DNA of 64,000 nt from Colwellia sp. (GCF_013215345.1 NZ_JABSOV010000011.1:19021-83020), one strand, 5' to 3'. Positions 18,697 to 29,031 are shown, counted from the stretch's first letter. Translations and numbers: made by a program. The notes: generated by a model not told the origin, from the letters alone.

Positions 18697-19977
18697 ATGG
18701 AAATGAAAATTAAATCCCTAACTTGTGCTATCAGTTTTGCTTTATTAGCCAGTACTTTTGCTGAAGCTAATGATAGAACTATCTATCTTACTTTTGATGA
18801 TGGTCCTATGAATGCGACACCAGCATTAATCGATACATTGAATAACGCTAATATTAAGGCAACATTTTATGTTAATGCATGGCACTTAGACGGTATTGCG
18901 GATGAAAATGAAGATCAAGCGCTTACTGCGCTTACTTATGCTTTGAACTCAGGCCATGTTATCGGTAATCATAGTTATGATCATATGGTGCATAACTGTG
19001 TTGAGGATTTTGGTCCAACGAGTGGCGCTGATTGTAATGCGACAGGAAACCACCAAATTAATTCGTATCAAGATCCCGTGTACGATGCCTCCATGTTTGC
19101 AAAAAACTTAACCGTACTTGCTTCATATATCCCTTCTATTACAAGTTATCCAAATTATAAAGGCAGTGTTTTAGCTCGCTTGCCCTACACCAACGGTTGG
19201 CGCTCAAGTACAGAACTAAAAGGTGACGGTTTATGTGCAACCTCGGATGATTTCAAGCCATGGGAGCCAGGTTATGTTTGTGACCCTGAAAATCCATCAA
19301 ATAGCTCTGCTGCTGGTATTGCGGTATCTAACCTTTTAGCGAACAGTAATTATTTGATTCATGGTTGGGATGTTGATTGGGCTCCTGAAAACTGGGGAAT
19401 TCCGTTTCCTGCCAATAGCTTAACAGAAGCCGATGTGTTTTTAAGTTATGTGGATTCTGCGATTAACGCTTGCACACCAGTTAGCATTAATCCGGTAAAC
19501 TCTAAAACACAAAACTTCCCATGTGGAAATTCTTTGCATGCAGATAAAGTGATTATTCTTACCCATGATTTCTTATTTGAAGACGGTAAACGAGGTCAAG
19601 GTGCGACATTAAATCTCCCTAAACTCGCTGAATTTATAACGTTAGCCAAAAATGCAGGTTATACCTTTGATACTATGGATAATTATGCACCAGAATGGCT
19701 AGAAGGGAAAAGTTATGAATCAGGTGATTATGTAACCTATTTGAATCGTGTCTATAAAGCAGAAATTAGCCATACAGCACAGTCAGATTGGGCGCCTAAT
19801 GCAAGTTCTAATTTATGGCTGCAAAGCACGCCAAGTCAAGTTTGGACTAATAATATGCGTTACAATCATGGTGATATTGTTACTTATATGGGCAAAGATT
19901 ATTTAGTTATCTCTGAACATGTCTCCCAAACAGTTTGGGTGCCAGATGCTACACCAACGCTTTTTAGTGAATTATAA
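18697..19977 (+). CDS. Polysaccharide (chitin/chitooligosaccharide) deacetylase with tandem CBM5/12-like C-terminus
   Basis: NodB-type motif TFDDGPMNATPALIDTL and HSYDH; two C-terminal repeats (WLEGKSYESGDYVTYLNRVYKAE..., WTNNMRYNHGDIVTYMGKDYLV...). Confidence 0.88.
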   Translation: MEMKIKSLTCAISFALLASTFAEANDRTIYLTFDDGPMNATPALIDTLNNANIKATFYVNAWHLDGIADENEDQALTALTYALNSGHVIGNHSYDHMVHNCVEDFGPTSGADCNATGNHQINSYQDPVYDASMFAKNLTVLASYIPSITSYPNYKGSVLARLPYTNGWRSSTELKGDGLCATSDDFKPWEPGYVCDPENPSNSSAAGIAVSNLLANSNYLIHGWDVDWAPENWGIPFPANSLTEADVFLSYVDSAINACTPVSINPVNSKTQNFPCGNSLHADKVIILTHDFLFEDGKRGQGATLNLPKLAEFITLAKNAGYTFDTMDNYAPEWLEGKSYESGDYVTYLNRVYKAEISHTAQSDWAPNASSNLWLQSTPSQVWTNNMRYNHGDIVTYMGKDYLVISEHVSQTVWVPDATPTLFSEL

Positions 19978-20038
19978 ATAATATGATAACTTATCTACTG
20001 TTAATTCTTCATTAATGGTGGATAAATTTATCTGTCTG

Positions 20039-20896
20039 CTAACGATTAATATATAACTTACGAAACTGACTTGGTGTTAGTTCTTTAAACTGTAAGAAAC
20101 GCCGGTTGAAGTTAGAAATATTATTAAAACCACAGGTATCACTTATCGTAGTAACAGGCATTGTTGTATTAATGAGTAAAGAGCAAGCTTTACTAATGCG
20201 CAGTTGATTCACCAGTTCGGTGAAGGTTTGCTCAGTACGTTGTTTAATGAAGCGATGAAAGTGATTAGTGCTCATGTGTACTAATTGGGCAAGCACTTCT
20301 GCTTTTAGATTACTGGTGTAATGCTGATGTAAATGACGAATGATCTTATCGAGTTTATCAGTACTGGGATCTGAAGTAATGGCCACATTGTAACCTGAAC
20401 TCGATAATATTTGCGTATTGGTGTCAGTTGCCATCAGCTGTAAGATTTCTATTAAGCTAATAAAGCGTTGTGTCGGTGATGCTTTTGCCATCTTTTTAAA
20501 AATAGCAGTGACTTTTTTAGCGACGGTGGTGCTAAATTTTATCCCCCGTTGTGATAACTCTAATAAATGTTTTAGCGAGACTAAATCTGGCATGGCGGTA
20601 AGTTGTTCAAGCCAAAGCACTGGGATTTGTGCCACATAAACTTGTTGTGCTTTACCATCAAGTGCTTGGCTACTACACCAAGTATGCGGTAAATGAGGAC
20701 CGAAAAGGGTTAAATCAAAATCAGCATAGTTCTCAATATGGTCACCAACATACCTTTGACCATGGCTATTAAGTGTTAAAGCAATTTCATATTCAGGATG
20801 GTAGTGCCAGTTAAAGGGAATCTGCTCTAATTCATAAAGCCAATACCGCCAAGAAGAGTTTTCTGTTGGTAACACTTTTTCATACATTAATTTCAT
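20039..20896 (-). CDS. AraC family transcriptional regulator (paralogue of 17510-18379)
   Basis: FNWHYHPEYEIALTLNSHGQRYVGDH...GPHLPHTW plus AraC HTH; strongly similar to the other AraC protein. Confidence 0.93.
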   Translation of the reverse strand: MKLMYEKVLPTENSSWRYWLYELEQIPFNWHYHPEYEIALTLNSHGQRYVGDHIENYADFDLTLFGPHLPHTWCSSQALDGKAQQVYVAQIPVLWLEQLTAMPDLVSLKHLLELSQRGIKFSTTVAKKVTAIFKKMAKASPTQRFISLIEILQLMATDTNTQILSSSGYNVAITSDPSTDKLDKIIRHLHQHYTSNLKAEVLAQLVHMSTNHFHRFIKQRTEQTFTELVNQLRISKACSLLINTTMPVTTISDTCGFNNISNFNRRFLQFKELTPSQFRKLYINR

Positions 20897-20925
20897 ATTA
20901 TGTAGTTCTGCTTACCATGTTGAAT

Positions 20926-20956
20926 AGAAAAGTATCATAGGATGGTTGAAAAGTGT
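20926..20956 (-). promoter_or_regulatory. Composite AraC-type operator candidate, site 3 (araC / sugar transporter intergenic region)
   Basis: Top strand AGAAAAGTATC-ATAGGATGGTT-GAAAAGTGT; reverse complement ACACTTTTC-N11-GATACTTTTCT. Confidence 0.7.
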
Positions 20957-21018
20957 AGCAATGGTTTTTTATTCACGGCAAAATAATTAAGTAATATTAT
21001 CTCTATGCTTAGGGGTAA

Positions 21019-22332
21019 TTGATAATGAACATTAAGAGGTTAAACATGAAGAGTAATATAATCGCAGTGATTTTGGTTTTGGTGACCTTTTTTGCTATCT
21101 CATTTATCACTAATATTATTGGACCCTTATTTCCTTCTTTAGTAAAAGATTTTGACATCAGCTTAGCGGTTGCTGGCTTTTTACCGTTCTCCTTTTTTTC
21201 CGCTTATGGTGTAATGTCAATTCCTGCGGGTTTGTTGGTTGATAAGTTTAGCGAAAAACCGGTGTTGATTGGCGCATTTGTTATGTCAGCATTTGGCTCG
21301 TTATTGTTTGCACTTGTGCCAAGTTTTTTTATGGCGATGGCCTCATTGTTTTGCATTGGCACTGGCATGGCAATGTTACAAGTGGCGATTAACCCCTTAT
21401 TAAGAGTTTCAGCAGGAAAAGAGCATTTTGCTTTTTATTCTGTCTTAGCGCAGTTACTTTTTGGTGCGGCAGCGACCTTAAGTCCGCTGGTTTATAGTTA
21501 TTTAGTACAAGGTATGGCGGCAGGCGAAACATCAGGGCTTATTGGTTTGATGAACCATTTGGTGCCAAGCAATATGCCGTGGTTGTCTATGTATTGGGTT
21601 TTTGCTGCGGTGTCTGTGGTTATGTTAGTTTTTATTCTATTAATTAAACTGCCGAAAGTAACATTGACTGATGAAGAGTCAGTAGGGGGCTTAGCGATTT
21701 ATGCGCAGTTATTTAAAAACAAAACCGTTATTTTATTCTTCATCGGTATCGCTGCTTATGTTGGCACCGAACAAGGGGTTGCCAATGCAATTTCTCTTTT
21801 CTTAGAGCGTTATCATGGTTTGGATCCGTTAACCGTAGGCGCCAACACGGTCAGTGATTTCTGGTTGATGTTAACCTTAGGCTGCTTTTTAGGTTTGGCT
21901 TTATTGAAGGTTTTTGATAGCCGTTTAGTATTGAAAACATTCTCTCTAGGCGCATTTATTTCATTAACGTCTGCCTTATTTGGTAGCGCTGAGGTAGCAT
22001 TAATCGCTTTTCCGTTAGTGGGTTTTTTCTTGTCTATTATGTGGTCGGTTATCTTTTCGTTAGCACTCAATTCATTAGCTGATCATCATGGCTCATTTGC
22101 TGGGATTTTGTGTACGGGTATTGTTGGTGGCGGTTTAGCGACACCGTTAGTAGGGTTGTTGGCTGATTTAACCGGTGACTTACGTATGGGCATGATAGTG
22201 GTTTACATAACGTTAGCTTATATTTTTGCCATAGGTTTTTGGGCTAAGCCGTTAGTCAATAATAAAACTATTAACGTCTTTAAACGTGGCCAAAAAGCGG
22301 CCGATAATGCTAAGACGGCTGCTTCAAGCTAA
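21019..22332 (+). CDS. nagP: MFS sugar transporter, N-acetylglucosamine (NagP)-like
   Basis: 437 aa, 12-TM-like MFS; FITNIIGPLFPSLVKDFDISLAVAGFLPFSFFSAYGVMSIPAGLLVDKF; next to hexosaminidase and ROK genes. Confidence 0.82.
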   Translation: MIMNIKRLNMKSNIIAVILVLVTFFAISFITNIIGPLFPSLVKDFDISLAVAGFLPFSFFSAYGVMSIPAGLLVDKFSEKPVLIGAFVMSAFGSLLFALVPSFFMAMASLFCIGTGMAMLQVAINPLLRVSAGKEHFAFYSVLAQLLFGAAATLSPLVYSYLVQGMAAGETSGLIGLMNHLVPSNMPWLSMYWVFAAVSVVMLVFILLIKLPKVTLTDEESVGGLAIYAQLFKNKTVILFFIGIAAYVGTEQGVANAISLFLERYHGLDPLTVGANTVSDFWLMLTLGCFLGLALLKVFDSRLVLKTFSLGAFISLTSALFGSAEVALIAFPLVGFFLSIMWSVIFSLALNSLADHHGSFAGILCTGIVGGGLATPLVGLLADLTGDLRMGMIVVYITLAYIFAIGFWAKPLVNNKTINVFKRGQKAADNAKTAASS

Positions 22333-22353
22333 TCAAAAAAGAGTATTAATTTA

Positions 22354-25068
22354 ATGAAAAATATCATCCCAGCCTCGGCGCTGAGTGCCATTGCTTTGCT
22401 ATTAACGGCCTGTAATGGGGAAATGGAACCGGCTAAAACCGAGCAGTTAAAAGTAGAAGCAATAGCTACAGAGTCACCATTAACGGCTCAGCAACAATTG
22501 ACTGCTTTAGCTGAAAATTTGCAGGTTAAGTATCATTTTTTAAGTAATATTGAAACTGATTGCCCAGATCGTCATGGTGAAGTGGTTAAATATTGTTACA
22601 GTGCAGAAATACACTTAAGTTTGTCAGAAAATAGCCCAAATTATTTTACTGAAAATGAAGATTGGCAAATAAATTTTTCACAAGTGTATCCAAGTTATGC
22701 CAGTGAAAGCAGTGATTTCAATTTACAGCATTTAAACGGTGATATTCACCAAATCACTGCTAAAGCTGGCTTTAGTGGTTTTACTGCTGGTGAAATCAAA
22801 AAAGTAAAACTTTGGGTGAAAAGCACGTTAATAACAGAGTCTGAATTGATGCCCAACTATTGGTTATCAGCGACTGACTTATCACCAGCAGTAATTGTTA
22901 GTACCAAAACTAGCATAGATGCTGATACGGGTTTGGAACTGCAGCCGTGGGTAGCTCCTTTTACTGATATAGTGAAACAAATAAAGTCATCGCCTGATGA
23001 TATTAACCAGTATGCTTCAACGTCGTGGTTATATGACAATGAACCTAATCACCTTGAGTTAGGTGCACAAGCGATTGATTTAGCGATTATTCCTACGCCT
23101 AACTCTTTGAAAGTCACCGATGCTAAGTTTCGTTTAGATCTATCTTCAGGTATTAATGTTTCATTAATAGGGCTCGAGACAAAAGATATTGCTGCCGCCA
23201 CTGAGCGTTTAAGTTTTCTAGGCATAAAAGAGAGTGAAACCGGTATAGCGATAAATATTGTACTAAACGATGATAAAAAGCCGGATTGGCGTGCTGGCCA
23301 TTATCAGTTGGAAGTTAATGGCCAAGGCATTGATATTAATGCCCAAGACAGTAGCGGCGCTTTTTATGCATTGCAAAGTATCGCCAGTTTACTTACTTTA
23401 GGTTCTACTACACTACCGTTAGTGAAAATAGATGACCAACCGCATTATGACTATCGTGGTCAACATGTTGATGTGGCGCGTAACTTTCATTCGAAAGCGT
23501 TTATGTTTGCGCTTATCAAACAAATGTCAGCTTATAAACTCAATAAATTACATCTACATTTAGCAGAAGATGAAGGCTGGCGCTTAGCCTTGCCAAGTTT
23601 GCCTGAATTAACCCAAGTGGGTAGTAAACGTTGTTTAGATTTGAGTGATAAAACCTGTTTACAACCACAGTTGGGCGGCGCAGGTGTAACAGATAGTGAC
23701 GGTTTTTATAGTGTCGAAGATTACCAAGAAATATTGCGCTTGGCGACCAAGCACTATATTCAAGTGATCCCATCGCTTGATATGCCAGGGCATTCTCGTG
23801 CGGCTATTAAAGCCATGGAAGCGCGGTATCACTATTATATGAAACAAGAAAATGAGTTAGAAGCTAAACGTTATTTATTATCCGATTTTGATGATAAAAC
23901 GCAATATAGTTCTATTCAAAATTATAATGATAATACCTTAAATATTTGCATGGAATCGACCTATGCTTTTGTTGATCGTGTGCTTGATGATTTAAAACTA
24001 ATGCATGAGCAAGCAGGACACCCACTCGCACTTTACCATATTGGCGCGGATGAAACCGCAGGTGCATGGCTTGAATCGCCGGTATGCCAAGCACTTATTG
24101 CCGATAAAACCAATGAATTTGGTGATGCCAAACACCTTGGCGCGCATTTTATTGAACGCGTATCTCATATAGTGACTGATAAGGGTATTGCTGTTGGCGG
24201 TTGGAATGATGGTTTGAAAGAAACTGCAGCGACTAAAATGCCAGAGGAGGTGTATTCGTATATTTGGGATACATTACCTGGGGGGGCTCATAGGCAAGTA
24301 AGTGAGCAAGCACATCGAAATTGGAATATTATTTTATCAACACCAGATGTTTTGTATTTTGATTTTCCTTATCAAATCGATCCAAAAGAGCGTGGTTATA
24401 ATTGGGCATCAAGACGGGTAACAACACGATCATTGTTTAATTTTATGCCTGATAACTTACCTATTCATGCAGAGTTTCGCCTTGATACTTTAGGTAAAGG
24501 CTTTACCAGTAATGATGAAGTACAACATGACCAAACGGGCAAAGTTATCCATCAGCCGTTACCTAAAGGTTTTACCGTTAAAGGTATTCAAGGGCAGTTA
24601 TGGAGTGAAACTGTGCGTAGTGATAATCAGGCTGAGTATATGATTTATCCAAGGCTACTGTCATTGGCGGAACGAGCTTGGCATCAAGCGGACTGGCAAG
24701 TGCCATATAATTATTCAGGGCAGGTTTTTACTAAAGAGACAGGCGTTTTTACTGAACAAGCAAAACAACAGCGCGATCAGCAGTGGTTAAATTTTTCACG
24801 AACGTTAGCGGAAAAAGAATTACCCAAGCTTGACCTTGCTGGTGTTTTTTATCGTCTGCCAACGGTTGGTGCTAAAGTTATTTCGGGTAAGCTTAATGCC
24901 AATGTTGCCCTTAAAGGCTTGCCAATAGAATATCGCCAGCTGGGAGAAAATCAAGCAGCTTGGTTGCCATATAAAATACCAGTTACCGTGACTTTACCCA
25001 TTGAAATACGTACTCGCACTACCGACAAAAAACGTGCTGGCCGCACCATGACATTGACGAAAAAGTAA
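22354..25068 (+). CDS. Beta-N-acetylhexosaminidase (GH20, chitobiase-like lipoprotein)
   Basis: Lipobox ALLLTACNG; GH20 motifs DVARNFHSKAF, LHLHLAEDEGWRL, PSLDMPGHSRAA, HIGADE, W(N)DG, QGQLWSET. Confidence 0.93.
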   Translation: MKNIIPASALSAIALLLTACNGEMEPAKTEQLKVEAIATESPLTAQQQLTALAENLQVKYHFLSNIETDCPDRHGEVVKYCYSAEIHLSLSENSPNYFTENEDWQINFSQVYPSYASESSDFNLQHLNGDIHQITAKAGFSGFTAGEIKKVKLWVKSTLITESELMPNYWLSATDLSPAVIVSTKTSIDADTGLELQPWVAPFTDIVKQIKSSPDDINQYASTSWLYDNEPNHLELGAQAIDLAIIPTPNSLKVTDAKFRLDLSSGINVSLIGLETKDIAAATERLSFLGIKESETGIAINIVLNDDKKPDWRAGHYQLEVNGQGIDINAQDSSGAFYALQSIASLLTLGSTTLPLVKIDDQPHYDYRGQHVDVARNFHSKAFMFALIKQMSAYKLNKLHLHLAEDEGWRLALPSLPELTQVGSKRCLDLSDKTCLQPQLGGAGVTDSDGFYSVEDYQEILRLATKHYIQVIPSLDMPGHSRAAIKAMEARYHYYMKQENELEAKRYLLSDFDDKTQYSSIQNYNDNTLNICMESTYAFVDRVLDDLKLMHEQAGHPLALYHIGADETAGAWLESPVCQALIADKTNEFGDAKHLGAHFIERVSHIVTDKGIAVGGWNDGLKETAATKMPEEVYSYIWDTLPGGAHRQVSEQAHRNWNIILSTPDVLYFDFPYQIDPKERGYNWASRRVTTRSLFNFMPDNLPIHAEFRLDTLGKGFTSNDEVQHDQTGKVIHQPLPKGFTVKGIQGQLWSETVRSDNQAEYMIYPRLLSLAERAWHQADWQVPYNYSGQVFTKETGVFTEQAKQQRDQQWLNFSRTLAEKELPKLDLAGVFYRLPTVGAKVISGKLNANVALKGLPIEYRQLGENQAAWLPYKIPVTVTLPIEIRTRTTDKKRAGRTMTLTKK

Positions 25069-25094
25069 AGCTTAGAATAAGCTCTTTAACGAAA

Positions 25095-25133
25095 AATAAG
25101 CCGTAATAAATCTCTTACTTATTACGGCTTTAT
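25095..25133 (+). terminator. Rho-independent terminator after hexosaminidase
   Basis: AAATAAGCCGTAATAAATCTCTTACTTATTACGGCTTTATT. Confidence 0.7.
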
Positions 25134-25194
25134 TGATCATGTTATTTATATTATCAATAATTTAGTTTGTATTCTAACGGACAAGAACTGTCAG

Positions 25195-25226
25195 TGAATA
25201 GTATTGATATTTGATAGGAAAGTATC
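25195..25226 (+). promoter_or_regulatory. Weaker AraC-type operator candidate, site 4 (upstream of ROK kinase)
   Basis: GAATAGTATT and AGGAAAGTATC with AGT cores 21 bp apart; AAAGT is followed after 22 nt by GGCAAAATA exactly as at the nagP-like promoter. Confidence 0.45.
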
Positions 25227-25333
25227 TCAGTGTTTGTTTGTTTAAGGCAAAATAGTGTTATCAAATATTCCTAATAACAAGTAAAAAAGCTGATTTTTTC
25301 GACTTGTTATATTTTATAACGATACGGTTTTTT

Positions 25334-26260
25334 ATGAAACAGTCTTCCATTGTGGTCATCGATTTAGGTGGCACAAAAATTAATTATGGCCTTTATCGAG
25401 CGGGTCATATCGATATTAATATTGTTAAACCTTTTGATGCGACTTTAAGTGTTAAAGATTCAATACTTTTTATTAAATCCTGTATTGATGAAATAAAAGA
25501 CAGTGATAGTTGCGCTGTTGCTATTGGCGTGCCTAGCATTGTGGATGTAGAGCAAGGTATTGTTTTTAATGCAGTTAACATAAAGTCATGGCAAAAAGTA
25601 TATTTAAAAGATGAGCTTGAATCTTTGTTAGCGCTGCCTGTTTATGTTAATAACGATGTTAACTGTTTTGTGCAAGGTGAATACTCATTAACACACTCTC
25701 AGGGCTATCAAGATATCATTGGCCTATGCTTAGGTACGGGGGTGGGGGCTGGTATTATTTTACAAAATAAAGTTTATGCCGGTACTAATGGCTGTGCTGG
25801 TGAAGTTGGTGATTTTAGTTATTTGAATGGTAGTTTAGATGATTATTGTTCAGGTAAGTTTTTTAAAAATCACTACCTTGAGTGTGGTGCCGAATTAGCA
25901 AAGAAAGCTCGCGCAGGAGACAAACAAGCGTTAATTGCTTTTGAACAATTTGGTCAACATTTAGCCGTTGCTGTCAGCCACCTTTTGTTGATGTTAGATC
26001 CACAGCTCATTGTTATTGGTGGTTCTGTCGCTAAGTCCTTCGATCTCTTTATTGACTCGTTGTGGCAAAATCTTGCTGCTTTTCCTTATCAAAGTGTTAT
26101 TAAAAATTTAGTGATTGAACAAAGTCATCAAAAAAATAGTGCTTTGTTAGGAGCGGCTCAGCTTTATTTAGCAATGTTAAATTCAGCAAAGTTAACTATG
26201 TCTTCATCGTATGTTATAAACAATAACTCTGAAAAATTGGTGCTATCTGATTTATATTAA
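25334..26260 (+). CDS. ROK family sugar kinase (N-acetylglucosamine kinase-like)
   Basis: VVIDLGGTKINYGLYRAG, GLCLGTGVGAGIILQNKVYAGTNGCAGEVGDF; internal ATG 25334 preferred to the track start 25304. Confidence 0.88.
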   Translation: MKQSSIVVIDLGGTKINYGLYRAGHIDINIVKPFDATLSVKDSILFIKSCIDEIKDSDSCAVAIGVPSIVDVEQGIVFNAVNIKSWQKVYLKDELESLLALPVYVNNDVNCFVQGEYSLTHSQGYQDIIGLCLGTGVGAGIILQNKVYAGTNGCAGEVGDFSYLNGSLDDYCSGKFFKNHYLECGAELAKKARAGDKQALIAFEQFGQHLAVAVSHLLLMLDPQLIVIGGSVAKSFDLFIDSLWQNLAAFPYQSVIKNLVIEQSHQKNSALLGAAQLYLAMLNSAKLTMSSSYVINNNSEKLVLSDLY

Positions 26261-26420
26261 CTAAGTCGTTTTTGAGCTAAGTACGCCAAAATCAGCCATG
26301 ATAACGGTTGATAAAGACATTGTTCAGTAACGTGTTGATAAGTATGCTGTTAACACGTGATATTATTTGCATAGAGCAGCACGTTCTCGCTTTTCAAGCG
26401 GGCGATAGAAAGAGAGCCAT

Positions 26421-27362
26421 ATGTTTACCAATACAGCAGTCCAAGCCGCTAAAAATAGCATCAAGCAGCTAACCTTAGCGACTATAATCGCCATAACAAC
26501 ACTTATGTCGGTAACCATGTCAGCACTTGCCAACAGTGTTCACTTATATCAAAGCAGTGATTGGGTCAGTGATGGTACTTTTACCCAAGGAATTGAAGGG
26601 CCTGCCGTGGCTAAAGATGGCAGCTTGTATGTGGTTAATTATCAAAAAGAAGGCACTATTGGCCGAGTAACGGCTAAAAACCAAGTGACGTTATTTACGG
26701 TATTAAAAAATGGCTCTGTCGGTAATGGTATTCGTTTTGATCAAGCTGGCAATATGTATATTGCTGATTATGTTAATCATAATGTTTTAGTGGTAAAAGT
26801 GGACAGTAACACGGCGCAAGTCTATGCACACTCCGCCAAAATGAACCAACCTAATGATATTGCCATTATGGGCAATGGTATCTTGTTTGCCAGTGATCCT
26901 AAATGGTCTGATAACAGCGGCCAGTTATGGCGAATTGGTAGCGATCGTCAAGTGCTTTTACTGGAAAAAAATATGGGTACTACTAATGGTATTGAAGTCA
27001 GTCCTGATAATAAAACCTTATACGTGAACGAAAGTGTGCAGCGTAATGTGTGGCAATATCAATTAGCAGCCGATGGCAGTATTAGTAACAAACGTTTATT
27101 GATTCGTTTTAAGGAGCACGGCATGGACGGTATGCGCACTGACAAACAAGGCAATTTATATATTGCTCGTTATGGTAAAGGGGTAATCGCTATTGTATCA
27201 CCACAAGGCAAGTTATTACGTGAAGTGAAACTCAAGGGGAAGTTCCCGACCAATGTTGCTTTTGGCGGTATTGATGGTAAAACGGTGTTTGTTACCCTGC
27301 AAAAACACGGTGCAATAGAAAAATTTACCAGTGAGTTTTCAGGAAGAAGTTTTAGTGAGTAA
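26421..27362 (+). CDS. SMP-30/gluconolactonase/LRE-like beta-propeller protein, secreted
   Basis: GIRFDQAGNMYIADYVNHNVLVV, TNGIEVSPDNKTLYVNESVQRNVWQY, DGMRTDKQGNLYIARYGKG. Confidence 0.85.
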   Translation: MFTNTAVQAAKNSIKQLTLATIIAITTLMSVTMSALANSVHLYQSSDWVSDGTFTQGIEGPAVAKDGSLYVVNYQKEGTIGRVTAKNQVTLFTVLKNGSVGNGIRFDQAGNMYIADYVNHNVLVVKVDSNTAQVYAHSAKMNQPNDIAIMGNGILFASDPKWSDNSGQLWRIGSDRQVLLLEKNMGTTNGIEVSPDNKTLYVNESVQRNVWQYQLAADGSISNKRLLIRFKEHGMDGMRTDKQGNLYIARYGKGVIAIVSPQGKLLREVKLKGKFPTNVAFGGIDGKTVFVTLQKHGAIEKFTSEFSGRSFSE

Positions 27363-27416
27363 GTCTCATTTTACTCACAATAAGTACCATTACATTGCGG
27401 GTGTTTATTGTCTTCT

Positions 27417-27722
27417 TTACCAAGCACTGCCAGCCTGAATATAGAAAACATTATCGTCAGGGCCTTTGGCAATATCGATGCCAATATTAAAATCATAACG
27501 ACGTGCAATTAGGTATCTAAAACCTGCGCCCTTACTAACCCGGCTAGGGCTGGTGGAAAATTCATTGGTTGCTTTACCTATACCCGCAAAGGCATTTACT
27601 TCCCTGCGAAAGTTGATTTTATAGATTAACTCTAATTCAGACATAGCAACAGATTGACCTTGGTAACGTGCTGCTGAATACTTCGCATACTGATATTTGG
27701 TGTGGCATAGGGGGATAATCAA
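27417..27722 (-). pseudogene. C-terminal fragment of a BamA/D15-like surface antigen
   Basis: YSAARYQGQSVAMSELELIYKINFRREVNAFAGIGKA...GAGFRYLIARRYDFNIGIDIAKGPDDNVFYIQAGSAW; preceded in frame by a stop, no barrel N-terminus or POTRA region. Confidence 0.7.
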
Positions 27723-28231
27723 CTATCACTATTAGCGTAACAAGGTTTTTCTTCATCAAAAAAACTTATAAATAGGGGAGCTAGTTATAACGGTAAATAT
27801 ACCTTAATATTTTAGTAATCTATACCAAATGTTCCATTCTAGAAGGTGTCCTCAATTATTTTGTAATTGATTGCTAGAGAGTATCGCTTTAACATCGGCT
27901 ATTAAACAGGACTGATTGATAGTGTTATTGCTGAGTATTCAGAAAGCTTTAGTACTGGTGCCTCGTTAGCGATGCTCGGTTACTCATTTAACATAACCGT
28001 TTTTATTTAGCGTGCCTCTAGCTGTTATTAGAACAAATAAGTTCTGTTTTAAAAAAGATAGTTACCTTTAGTTTCAGTACTAAATTGTGAGCAGGATCCA
28101 CCTTATGGACCCTGAGTTAGTAACTTGCTATAACTTCGTTGTGATTGGCAATATAATGGCTTCAGTGCACCTGTGTTCTGCATATGCTATCTATCATAGG
28201 TGGGTAATTGCATTAATTCGAAAGGGTTACA

Positions 28232-28915
28232 TTAGCTAAGTAACTTTAACTGTGCAGTTAACCCATCGTAGTTAGTAATAGCGGGGAAATCAGTAATAAC
28301 AGTCGCTGCTTTTTTACTGTCAGGGTTGGCAATGGCCAGTAAGTGCTTAATGCCGTACTGCTGAGCAGACTTGAGTATTTCGATACTATCATCAATAAAT
28401 AGTGTGCTATCACAATCAAAGCCATGTTTGTCTTGCAGGCGTTGCCATAATAACTGTGACTCTTTGCTGACGCCAAATTCATGGGTAGAGTATAAAGTAT
28501 CAAAGTATTGATCTAATTGAGTGCGTTCAATTTTAAGTGACAGAGCTTCTGGATGAGCATTGGTCACCATAACAATATCTTTACCACTGGCTCTTAGCGC
28601 TAATAAAAAATCTTTGGCGTCACTGCGTAATTGTATTAAATGTTGAATTTCGCGTTTGAGCTCTTTAATTGGCATTTGGGTTTGCTCAGACCAGTAATCG
28701 AGGCAATACCATTCAATCGTACCAACAACGGCTAAGTAATCAGCTTTTAATTTTACTTTTGCTGCCTCTAGCGAGATCGACATTTTTTCACTGTAACGTA
28801 ATGGCAGATGCTCTAGCCAAAAATGGTTATCAAAGTGTAAGTCTAAAATAGTACCGTCCATATCAATCAACACGGTAGAAATTTCTGACCAATTAATGTT
28901 TGCCATATTGGCCAT
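28232..28915 (-). CDS. yrfG: HAD-family nucleotidase (GMP/IMP nucleotidase YrfG-like)
   Basis: STVLIDMDGTILDLHFDNHFWLEHLPLRY, VMVTNAHPEAL, FIDDSIEIL; adjacent to nudE. Confidence 0.85.
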   Translation of the reverse strand: MANMANINWSEISTVLIDMDGTILDLHFDNHFWLEHLPLRYSEKMSISLEAAKVKLKADYLAVVGTIEWYCLDYWSEQTQMPIKELKREIQHLIQLRSDAKDFLLALRASGKDIVMVTNAHPEALSLKIERTQLDQYFDTLYSTHEFGVSKESQLLWQRLQDKHGFDCDSTLFIDDSIEILKSAQQYGIKHLLAIANPDSKKAATVITDFPAITNYDGLTAQLKLLS

Positions 28916-29031
28916 TCCTTAAAATAAATTGTAGAGCAATAAATATTAGCATTTTGCTATTCCAAAAGTATTGTTTATCGTGTCATTATAGTGATATCTA
29001 ATGAATAAAAATAACTTAAGTAGCTAGCTAT

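Noticed and set aside
26330-26358. ACGTGTT...AACACGT inverted repeat before the SMP-30-like gene
   Set aside because: Only 7-bp arms and a single occurrence; could be chance in AT-rich DNA.
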